From: Erodium maritimum
Taxonomy: Eukaryota; Streptophyta; Magnoliopsida; Geraniales; Geraniaceae
DNA length: 64,000 nt
Direction: 5' to 3'
Assembly: GCA_963921825.1 (NCBI GenBank)
Contig: OY997591.1
Location: 54,847,031-54,911,030 of the forward strand
The translations under genes were made by a program, and so were the position numbers. The notes beneath the pieces were generated by a model. The model was not told where the DNA came from. It made no database searches and saw only the letters and a list, made by a program, of their open reading frames with translations. Every line of letters starts with the position of its first letter. The first letter of the stretch is position 1. Below, in pieces: positions 13,086-22,516 of the stretch.

Positions 13086-13319
13086 TTGTTGGGTTTTGAG
13101 TTGGTTATGGTTAGATGATTGTTTAGTGAAGAGAAACAGAAGTTTTAGCTAGAAATCTTGTGGGTTTTTATTGTTTTGATCAAACCCATCACGGATATTG
13201 AAATTTGGGGGTTTTGGTGACTGATTTTGGAGTTGATGAGGTTAGAAATGGAGTTTTTGAAGTAGATTTTCGTGGAAACGAAGTTGGGGGAAGAAGGAGT
13301 TGGTGCTGCCCAAATTTGG

Positions 13320-13580
13320 AACGGAAAGGGCCTCTTTCCGGCCCTCTGAGCGGCACGGAGAGGGTCCCTGACCGGCCCTCTGAGCGGCACGGTCCGGGCT
13401 TGGTGCCGGCCCTCTGAGGGGCACGGTCCGGGTCCCAGACCGGCCCTATGAGTGGCACGGACCGGGCCTCTGGCCGGCCCTTTGAGGGGCACTGTTCGGG
13501 TCCCAGACCGGCCCTCTGAGAGGCACGGTCCAGGCCTCTGGCCGGGCCTCTGAGTGGCACGGGTCGGGCCGGGTGCTGGG
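13320..13580 (+). repeat. GC-rich minisatellite in gypsy B LTR
   Basis: About eight degenerate units of 30-36 bp built on GGCCCTCTGAG-N-GGCACGG. They create long Gly/Pro/Arg-rich frames on both strands that are by-products of the repeat, not genes. Confidence 0.8.
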
Positions 13581-14338
13581 TCTGTGGGCCGCTCGAATTG
13601 GGCCTTGTCCGGGCCCAAATGACCCTTTGGCCCAAGTTTTAATTGTTAGGGGTAATTTAGGTATTTCTCATTTAAACCGACCTTGAATGTTTATTAATTC
13701 TAGTATTAATTTATGATCCTAGACGCCGTTCCTGAGCACGGAGGAGGAGACTATTAGATGACTTTCGTGACTAAGCGTTTGGATAGCATTTGAGGTAGGG
13801 AAGAGTAGTAATTACCGCTTTTAATTAAAGAATGTGAATAATATGCATATAAGACGTTAATAACCGGTAAAGTCTTAGCTTGCATATAGGATGTGATTAA
13901 CTAGAATAACCGCTTTGAATTATGGGAATTGTCGTGTTGTAGAATCACATGTGGCCATGTCGGGCCTTAGGATTATGTGTTGGTTGTGTTTTATTGTGGT
14001 TAATATTCCTTAAATGTCGATGTATAGTATATTTGTTGTTTACTTAAGAATTATGGTATGCTATTACAATGTGATGAATGTGATATGAATGTTTGTCTCG
14101 TGGTATGATTGGTTGAATGAATGGAATGAATATGATATGAATAGTTGTGTCGTGATATGATCGGGTGAGTGATAGACCGATGTGGTGTGATTGGTAAGTT
14201 ATGGCGGTAAGCTCGACGGTAAGATAAGTTCGGTATAATATGTTTGATATGGTATTGTGTGGTGTGACTTGTACCCCGCACTACGGGAAGATACCCGACC
14301 GAGGTGTGTGCCGGTCCGGTATGTTTATTATGACAGTT

Positions 14339-14735
14339 ACCCCGATGCTGCGTTTCCGAGAAGACATCTAGACCGATGGTACATTCCGGTATGATGTGTT
14401 GTTTGTTTTACCCCGATATGCGTTTCCGGGAAGACATCTAGACCGATGGTATATTCCGGTATGATGTGTTGTTTGCTTTACCCCGATGTGCGTTTACGGG
14501 AAGACATCTAGACCGATGGGTATTCCGGTACGATGTGTTGTTTCACCCCGATGCTGTGTGTCCGGGAAGACATCTAGACCGATGGTTATTCCGGTACGAT
14601 GTATTGTTTCACCCCGATGTTGTGTGTTCGGGAAGACATCTAGACCGAGGGTGTATTCTAGTATGATGTATTGCTTCACCCCGATGATGTGTGTCCGGGA
14701 AGATATCTAGACCGATGCCGTGTTCCGGTACGATA
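14339..14735 (+). repeat. Tandem repeat, about 60-65 bp x 6, in gypsy B LTR
   Basis: Six units, each with CCCCGATG, GTTTCCGGGAAGA or GTGTCCGGGAAGA, CATCTAGACCGATGG and TTCCGGTA-GATGT blocks. They lie in the distal half of the LTR, like the 48-bp repeat of gypsy A. Confidence 0.85.
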
Positions 14736-14991
14736 TGTTGAGATACGTGTGGTGAACGGAGTAACATGGTTCACTTATTTTATGCTTGGGTTTTGTCATG
14801 TTTGAGTGACGTTCGTAGTGGTGGCAGTAGTATAATGTTCGGTGTTTGTATGTTTCTTTAGTTTGGTTTTATTGTCGAATAAGTTGTGTTCCTATTGATT
14901 TCTGTTGTGTTGTCATTTATTAACAAATGTTATTAATTTAGTAATTATGGCGTCGGAGCGGAAGTCCATTCCTTTTACTACTTTTTCCTAC

Positions 14992-15005
14992 TGAGCGAAA
15001 GCTCA
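14992..15005 (+). promoter_or_regulatory. LTR hairpin upstream of acceptor-like site
   Basis: TGAGC-GAAA-GCTCA can fold into a 5-bp stem with a GAAA loop. A pyrimidine-rich stretch ending TTTTTACAG/GT follows within about 30 bp. The same arrangement is found in both gypsy A LTRs. Role unknown; an RNA structure or a splice acceptor is possible. Confidence 0.5.
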
Positions 15006-15305
15006 CCCCCTCTGTTTTACTGTTTTTACAGGTTTCGATCGTGAGTCGGTTTAGAGGACGTCTCAGAGCTCGGGAGCTCATTGAGAGTCCGGGTATTCCG
15101 TATTTAGTGGAGACATACTTTCTCTTTATGTACTAAACAACGTCTTTCTTTATTTGGATTTCGAGCGTTGACTCATGTTTATCGGAGTTATTTATTTTGG
15201 AACTAAATTAGGAGATTTATGTTGTTTAAATTTACTTTCACTGTAAAATTTATTGTTATTATTATTTTCTTTAGTTCACGTCTCGAGTCTGGCCAAAACC
15301 GGATG

Positions 15306-18300
15306 AGTCCACTCTGGAGGAGTTGGTTCGCACTGTTCAGAGTCTAGCGGTGATCATCGCCCAGAGGGAGGCTACGGCCATGACACCATAGGCTGTGCCT
15401 GCTGCCACTGCAGCCACCCCAGTGTGACCTAGCCAGGTTGTCAGCTATACAGCTCAGGCGCTGCGAGACTTTCGCCGGCTGGGCACACTTGTCTTTTCTG
15501 GGGAGCCAGACCCCGAGGCAGTCGAGAGATGGCTGAAGCGGATTACCAGCAACTTGGACACGTCAGGGGTCCTAGACGGTCACATGAGAGTATCCTTCAC
15601 GGTATTCCAGCTGGAAGGCGATGCATACCATTGGTGGCATCGCGAGGAGGTTCGAGTTGGGGATGATTTTCAGATGTTCAGGGAGCTGTTCCTGGAGCAG
15701 TATTTCCCGCAGTCAGCCTGGGAGGACAGGCATCAGCTGTTCCTGGAACTGCGTCAAGGAGGGATGATAGTCTCTGAGTACTAGGCGAGATTCACCTCCT
15801 TGTCCCGTTTTGCACCAGAGATGGTGTCGACCGAGTCTCGCCACTGTAGACGGTTTGAGGGAGGGCTTCACCCCGCGATTGTAGATCGGGTCACATCATT
15901 AAGGACCCAGGTGTACTTTGAGCTGGTTGATCAGGCACTGGCCGTGGAGCGACACTTTCGAGAGACAGCCAGGGTCCGGGAGAGCAGGCCGAGACCGAGT
16001 GACTTCCTGAGGTCGTTTGAGGGCTGCGATCTGAGGAGGCAGAGGACCTCAGGATCGTTCCGGCCACAAGCCCAGTCTGGTGGACTGCGACAGGTCGGAT
16101 AAGTGGCGTCCGTTGGACCTGCCCTGTTACAGTAGTGGTGCCCCCTATGCAGGCAGCTGGTTCATCTGGCCAGAGATTGTCTGAGGAGTAGTGGACCTGC
16201 AGATCGCCCAGCGTATCGTCCGACGAGGTTTGAGGAGAGGCCGCGTGCCGATGAGAGGATATGCTACCAGTGCAGCCGAGTAGGACACATCTCTACTGTG
16301 TGTCCCGACCGGGTTGGAGGAGTGTCGGCGCCGCGACCACAGCAGGCGTAGCCGAGACAGTCACCTTCATTCCGCCCGCGTCAGGCCCAGGCGCCGAGGG
16401 TCCCACGACAAGCAGCGAGCGCGCCAGCACCAAGACATCAGCAGAGGGCTGAGCAGCAGATGACTCCTCCACCACCCCCAAGAGGCGGACCTCAGGCACC
16501 GCAGGGCAGGGTGTACGCGGTCACTGACTCTCGAGCTGAGGGACGTCACTCCGGTCATGAGACCACTCAGGGTACGTGCTTGCTTTACAATTCCTGGGCG
16601 TCCTTCTTATTTGATACTGGGCATCACATTCTTTCATCTCTTCTACTTTCACTGATATGTTGGGGTTAAGGGTAGCTCTGAGTCGACCTTTATGTCTTGA
16701 CACCCCGGTTACCGAGGATGTGGTCCCGAGTAGCGTATGTCATGCATGTGAGATTAGAGTGGCTGATTGCCCTTTTATTGATGATTTTCTTGTGTTGAAC
16801 ATGACGACATTTGACGTGATCTTGGGGATGGACTGGCTAGCGAGGTACCGGGCATTGATCGATTGCTATCGGCGGCAGGTGACAGTGCTATCGAGCGACA
16901 TGATCGTCACTTGTGTCTTGGGCAGTAGGAGCGGAGTTCTCTATCAGCATTGACCGTGGGAGATAAGGTGACGACCGTTCAGAGCAGAGAGCTGCCACGG
17001 GTAGTGTGCGAGTTCCCGAAGGCATTTCCGAAGGAGTTGTCAGGATTATCACTGGCGCGCGAGGTCGAGTTTAGGATCGACTTGATACCGGGGACGGCGC
17101 CGATATCCATGGCCCCGTACCGATTTGCACCAACCGAGTTGGTCGAGCTGAAGTGACAACTCGAGGAGCTTCGGGAGAAGGGATTTATCCGTCCGAGTGC
17201 TTCACCGTGGGGAGCACACGCCCTCTTCGTGAAGAAGAAGGGTGGAGCGTTGAGGATGTGCATCGATTACCGGAAGTTGAACCGGGTTACGGTGAAGAAC
17301 CGCTACCTGATGCCGAGGATCGATGATTTGTTCGATCAGCTGAGAGGAGCGAAGTGCTTCTCGAAGATTGATCTACGATCCGGGTATTATCAGTTGAGGG
17401 TTCGGGAGGAGGATGTGGCGAAGACCGCATTTCGGACTCGGTATGGACACTACGAGTTCCTGGTGATGTCGTTCGGATTGACGAACGCGACTGCAACGTT
17501 CATGGATCTGATGAACGGTATCTTCCGACCGTACCTGGACCAGTTATTTGTGGTATTTGTAGACGACATACTGATCTATTCGCTGAGTGAGGAGGCGCAT
17601 GTTGAGCATCTGAGGATTGTTTTGACCTTGTTGCGCACGCACCAGTTGTACGACAACTTGGAGAAGTGCGAGTTCTGGCTCGCCGAGGTGAAGTTCCTCG
17701 GGCATGTTGTGTCCCGAGAGGGTATACTGGTCGATCCAGCGAAGATCGACGCAGTCTCGAAGTGGGCCCAGCCCACGAGTGTCTTCGAGATCTGCAGCTT
17801 CCTAGGCTTGGCAAAATACTAACGACAGTTCAACCAGGATTTCTCACGCCTGGCCGTGCCGATGACTGCCCTGACTCGCAAGGGAGTCGAGTTCGTGTGG
17901 ACTGAGGGTTGTGAGCATTCCTTCTCCGAGCTGAAGGCTCGTATGACTACCGCTCCCGTGTTGATAGTGCCAGAGCGCGGGATCGGATATGATGTGTATT
18001 GTGACGCGTCCGGTGAGGGACTGGGGTGTGTGTGGATGTAGTCCGGGAAGGTGGTTGCTTATGGCTCCAGACAGTTGAATACACATGAGCGCAACTACCC
18101 TACCCGTGACCTAGAGTTGACAGCAGTCGTCTTTGCGCTGAAGAGGTGACGACACTACTTGTATGGAGAGCCTCAATTACATCTTCTCCCAGCGTGACTT
18201 GAACATGCGCCAGAGACGGTGGATGGAGTTACTTGAGGAGTACGACTTCGAGCTCCTCTACCATCCGGGCAAGGCGAACGTGGTTGCCGATGCCCTGAGT

Positions 18301-18879
18301 AGGAAGTCGATCCACTGCCTTGCCGGTATATCAGTCCGAGAGTGGGACATGATGGAGGAGTTGAGCACGTTTATTATTGAGCTAGATGAGATCACCGATG
18401 GTGTGGCCATGTGTTCGCTGGTGGCTTAGCCCACACTAGTCGCTCGTGTGCTGGAGGCGCAGGCCGAGGATGCTGAGGCGGTAGAGATCCGGGATAGGAT
18501 TACCAGCGGTGTTGACGCTGAGGGCTGGGAGCAGGGTACTGATCTGGGTCTATGTTACCGAGGAGGACTGTTTGTGCCGCGCAGTTGTAGAGACGATGTA
18601 TTGAGAGAGTCTCATCATTCCCGTCTTGCTGTGCATCCGGGTGGCACCAAGATGTATCGGGACGTCAGGCGACAATTTTGGTGGAGCGGGATGCGGAGAG
18701 AGATTGTAGATTTTGTCTCGAGATACCTCACTTGTCAGCAAGTGAAGGCCGAGCATCAGCGTCCCGCTGGTCTATTACATCCATTTCCGATCGCACAATG
18801 AAAGTGGCGGCCTACCTAGATCGCCGAGAGGGCACGATGCTGTTTGGGTGGTGGTCGACCGACTGACCAAGTTGGCGCA
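15306..18879 (+). pseudogene. Gypsy B gag-pol remnant
   Basis: Homologous to 22740-26360 of gypsy A. Gag core is at 15554-16102. One CCHC knuckle (CYQC, GH, C) lies at 16264-16305. A protease remnant FLFDTG near 16606 is followed by corrupted sequence. RT is in 17229-17822 with MCIDYRKLN, and its FVDD box survives near 17554. RNase H (YCDASGEG) is near 17990 and the integrase zinc-binding HH and C-X2-C are in 18600-18790. In-frame stops occur at 15782, 17154, 17820, 18039 and 18427 among others, and a piece of the integrase core start is deleted just before 18879. The RT box being intact does not rescue the protein. Confidence 0.87.
18875..18879. repeat. Target site duplication GCGCA, left arm
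   Basis: GCGCA directly before gypsy A, repeated at 30370-30374. The insertion lies within the gypsy B integrase. Confidence 0.92.
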
Positions 18880-20674
18880 TGTAATAACCACTTCTGGTCA
18901 ACGTCAGTCAAACCTGCGAAAAACAGGAAAATTTAAAAATTTTAAGACAGACACTTAACTTAACTTAAATTGACCCCGAGGGTCATGCCGGACTTAAGTT
19001 GACCCCGTTATCGACTAAAATGAGTTACGGGGGACTCAGGGCAACTTCCTGGTCATTTTGGGAAAGATTGATTTTTCGCTGGAAAAGTCACCCGAGCGAC
19101 GTTTTGGTCCATTCGAGGACCGTTTTGGACCCGAAAAGCTTAGCCGTTGTCGTAGCGGTCTTAGTTGGGCCGTTTCCTTGAAGCCCGTCCAGTTTAAATT
19201 TTTTTTTGGGAAAAGTGCCCGTTCGGGGCCCGAAACGTCCGTTTTTCGCGAATCTGATTGGAAAATATCAACTAGATATTTTCCAAAAGGTTGGGACCCA
19301 CCTTGACACTTGTCAATTATATGGTGGTGTAATTTTTGGAGGGAAAAGGTGTGGTTGGGAAGTGTTGGCCGAACATGGGTAAAAGGGGGGGAGTTTTTGG
19401 AGTTAGTTGTTAGTTTTAATTAAATTAGAAATTAGAAGAGAGGTTTTAGAGAGAGAAGGAGAAGGAGAAGAAGAGAGAATAAGGGAGGTTGAGCTAGGGT
19501 TTGTGATCGAGCCCTTGGATCGAGTCAAAGCAAAGAGCAATCCCGTTCCCCTCGTTCTCCTCTACGGTAATACCCGAACCGATTCTCGTTTTGATTATTT
19601 TCAAGAGCTAGGGTTTGGTTATAAACTAAGGCTTAGGGTTGTGTAGAGTGTGGGGAGGTGTTGGAGACGTTTTAGAGGTGTTTGGGGGTTTAATTTCACG
19701 TTTTCCGGTGACCGGAGGCTTGGGAGGAGCTCCGGCCACCGTGGGTGGTGGCCGGCCGGCCATGTGGTGGCTGGCCGGAGGTGGCAGCAGCCACCACTTG
19801 GTGGCCGAGCCCCTCCCTCAAACCCTAGGGCACGGCCAAGCCTCTTGGGTGGGGCCCACGTGCTCGGTTGCTCGGGTTTTAATGTTCGGGTGGTTTAAAA
19901 CGTCCCCCGGACCACTTTATCCTTAATCGAATCGAAATTTGGAATTAAATTGGAGAAGTTGTAATTAACGGGTTTTGGAAACTTTAAACGTTAATTAATT
20001 GACTTAGAAGTCGGAATTCAATTCCGTCAAGTGCGTTGGGTTCCTTGAATTATTCTAAGACCGTAGAATCGAAAACGGGGGCTTTTGGAGCCCCGGAAGG
20101 CAATTAACCAAAACCGGGCAGATTCGCCATGACGGGCGAATCTGGCCCTTACGGGTCCTTTATCGGCATTATCGAATAATTGGGAAGTTTGGGAGTGACC
20201 GACATTGTCGGGGTTACGTTTGGGCGTTAAGTTTATTAATTTTCGGTTTATTCGTACTAGTTTAAAAGTACTTTGAGTTTGTGTTCTTTTAGATCGTGCT
20301 ACGGACCAAGGCAAGGGAAAGCTCGGCGAGTGACTAGGTCCACTTCGGGTTTTGTTGGAGCGCTTTTGGATCTATATACGAGGTAGGGAAAAGTAGCCGG
20401 ATCTCGGCCCTGATTAGGGAAAGTTAATAGTAGAATTGCATGTGACACCGGGGTGTCGTGGGTTGAGTAGATTTATTTAATTATTAGAAAAGCATGATAC
20501 GGGATTGTAGCGTTCAAGAGAAAAGCATGTGACACTTAGTAGTGTCGTAGGAACAGAGAACTTAGCGATAATTGAATTACTGGAGGCATATGACCATGCC
20601 CGGAGGTTGTTTGTGAAACTAGTGATTTTAGGACCGTTGGAGGCATCGAGTATGCCGGAGGTTGTCGTGCGTTT

Positions 20675-20822
20675 TATTTAATTGTTGAGTTGGGTGGCCT
20701 TGAGAGCCTGTATTTAATTGTTGAGTTTGGGTGGCCTTGAGAGCCCGTATTTAATTGTTGAGTTTGGGTGGCCTTGAGAGCCCGTATTTAATTGTTGAGT
20801 CGGGGTGGCCATGAGAGCCGTG
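20675..20822 (+). repeat. 37-bp x 4 tandem repeat in LTR
   Basis: Four units beginning TATTTAATTGTTGAGT and continuing GGTGGCC-TGAGAGCC. The second LTR has the same block at 29163-29310. Confidence 0.85.
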
Positions 20823-20965
20823 TATTTAATTTGGTGTCTTGAGTGGCAGTGAGTGCTCGTGGGGTTGTTGAACCCGAGTCTTGACTGTTGAGGTGTCTTG
20901 AGGGGCCTTGAGTGCCTGTGTGATTGAACTTGCCTGTGATTGTGATTGTGGTTACCTGGGGTGGT

Positions 20966-21301
20966 GAGTTCTAAAGGTCGACAGCCTGATCCGACTTAGT
21001 GTCGATGAATTGCGAGTTCTAAAGGTCGACAGCCTGATCCGACTTAGTGTCGATGAATTGCGAGTTCTAAAGGTCGACAGCCTGATCCGACTTAGTGTCG
21101 ATGAATTGCGAGTTTTAAAGGTCGACAGCCTGATCCGACTTAGTGTCGATGAATTGCGAGTTCTAAAGGTCGACAGCCTGATCCGACTTAGTGTCGATGA
21201 ATTGCGAGTTTTAAAGGTCGACAGCCTGATCCGACTTAGTGTCGAGGAATTGCGAGTTTGAAAGGTCGACAGCCTGATCCGACTTCGTGTCGAGGAATTG
21301 C
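20966..21301 (+). repeat. 48-bp x 7 tandem repeat in LTR
   Basis: Seven contiguous 48-bp units (336 bp) starting GAGTTCTAAAGGTCGACAGC, with only one to three changes among units. Because 48 is a multiple of three, one frame stays open as a 16-residue repeat. I take this as incidental. Confidence 0.93.
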
Positions 21302-21589
21302 GATAGGTCGAACCCTGACCTGATTGAGATTGGTTACTGAGCAGCTGGTGTGCGATCCTTTGTGATCTTGTTTGGTGTTGTGTCGTTTCGTTCGAGTCCT
21401 TGAGGAGGTCGTCGATAGTTGTATTGGGTCTACACTGTTTTTATCGGGTGTCGAGTCTGTTGAGGAAGGTGACGGGTTGTGGGTCAGTTGAGTACTTGAG
21501 TTGGGGACTGTAGTCCAGGTGTTGGGTTTGGTTTTAGTGTTACTGACTTTTTCTGCTAATTATGCCATAGTCAGTCTGTTATCCGTGGA

Positions 21590-21607
21590 GGTGAGCGAAC
21601 GCTCACC
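21590..21607 (+). promoter_or_regulatory. Perfect LTR hairpin plus acceptor-like site
   Basis: GGTGAGCGAACGCTCACC is an 8-bp inverted repeat around AA. It is followed by GCTTTTCCTACAG/GT, which looks like a 3' splice site with its AG at 21626-21627. The second LTR (30078-30095) has GAG in place of GAA in the loop and keeps the stem. A shorter version is in gypsy B at 14992. Confidence 0.55.
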
Positions 21608-21884
21608 CCTAGCTGCTTTTCCTACAGGTACTGATCACCGGACGGACTAGGTTAGCTCTTGAAGTTCATGGAGCTTGGAGCGGAGTCTGGTCTTTACTTT
21701 TGTTGAGTCTAGTGACGGATGTTGTACCTTGTCCACTTGTTGGGACGTTTTTGTATTGTAAATGCTATTATTTTGAGAAGTAAATGGAAATGTCAAAGAT
21801 TTTATTGAAAACAGGTTTCAAGTGTTCATGTTTTTAAAAGTTCGCGTCCCGAGTTCGGTTCGCTGAAATCGGGGCGTGACAGCT

Positions 21885-21896
21885 TGGTATCAGAGC
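21885..21896 (+). other. Gypsy A primer binding site
   Basis: TGGTATCAGAGC three bases after the LTR, complementary to plant initiator-methionine tRNA. The following leader to 22516 (about 620 bases) shows no gene. Confidence 0.85.
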
Positions 21897-22516
21897 TCGA
21901 GGTTTCAAACCTCGGACTGTCCGTCACTTAGGGGGGAGAGTCGAGTCAGTGTAGACCCGTCATGTCTTGAGTCTTCTTTGTGTTTGTGCGTATGTTACAG
22001 TATTTTGTTGCTGGCATACCGATTGTGTGTGATTGCGTGAACTGTTTTTTAACTGTCGCGGGTCGACTCAGGAGCGCTCCTGTAGTCGAACGTGACGGTG
22101 TTGATGTCAAGTCGGTACAACGTGGTTCGGGGACGCCTGAACCGGGTTGTAACTACGTGATGTCAAGGAACGAAGTTTTAAAATGAAAGGGTGAAGGTTT
22201 TAAAATTATTGGCCCTGTTGGCATGTCTTGAACTGGATTGGCCCTATGGGCATATGTTTGATTTTTGATTGGCCCGGTGAACGGGGGTCGTCGTGTTGTG
22301 CGGGTTGGTTTGCCGCCGCTTGTTTGGCGCACGTCGGTGCGGTCTCGTTTACTAATGCTAGTATATAAAGTACGTTTAGCTTGAGCGGTGTAGCGCTTTA
22401 GTGATAAGCACGTTAGTGTAAGCTTAAGCGGGTGGACGTTAGTGCTTTTGTACTGTCGTTTTTATTTAAGTTCGCAAACTGAACATTTACGTGTATCCGT
22501 GCAGAGGATTTTGTTT

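Larger units (their letters stand above)
11600..15305 (+). repeat. Gypsy B 5' LTR, 3' end deleted
   Basis: Starts TGTAAGAACC, like other gypsy LTRs in the window (TGTAATAACC, TGTAAAACCC). Without the LINE insertion at 12262-13085 it is about 2.9 kb. It contains two tandem-repeat blocks (13320-13580, 14339-14735) and a hairpin at 14992-15005. The expected LTR end (GGGGCGTGACA), primer site and gag N-terminus are absent. LTR sequence ending CCAAAACCGG joins gag directly at about 15305. Confidence 0.82.
11600..18879 (+). mobile_element. Gypsy B: degenerate Ty3/gypsy element, left part
   Basis: Older chromovirus-like gypsy element inserted in LINE A. A 5' LTR (11600 to about 15305) is followed by broken gag-pol to 18879, where gypsy A is inserted. 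About 100 bp of its integrase continue at 30370-30470, and then LINE sequence begins. The rest of the integrase and the 3' LTR are missing. The protein remnants are clearly homologous to gypsy A (CCHC knuckle, RT, RNase H, HHCC zinc finger) but carry many stops. Confidence 0.88.
18880..21881 (+). repeat. Gypsy A 5' LTR
   Basis: 3002 bp, TGTAATAACC to GGGGCGTGACA. It contains a GC-rich stretch with GGCCGGCCGGCC near 19750, a 37-bp x 4 repeat (20675-20822), a 48-bp x 7 repeat (20966-21301) and a hairpin (21590-21607). Open frames inside it are identical in the other LTR only because the LTRs are recent copies. Confidence 0.96.

Noticed and set aside
13145..13635. Gly/Pro/Arg-rich frames on the minus strand resembling a collagen-like protein
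   Set aside because: They arise from the GC-rich repeat in the gypsy B LTR and appear in several frames at once.
16261..16703. Several overlapping short frames as separate genes
   Set aside because: They are pieces and shadows of the degenerate gypsy B gag-protease region.
19639..19926. 95-codon frame repeated at 28127-28414
   Set aside because: Identity between the two copies is explained by the LTRs being recent duplicates. There is no sign of coding constraint.
20966..21301. Regular repeats resembling a CRISPR array
   Set aside because: Units are contiguous 48-bp copies with no unique spacers, and they lie inside a plant LTR in two identical copies. They are a minisatellite.
21885..21896. 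TGGTATCAGAGC words as tRNA gene parts
   Set aside because: Each lies beside an LTR end and is a primer binding site. No cloverleaf can be drawn around them.
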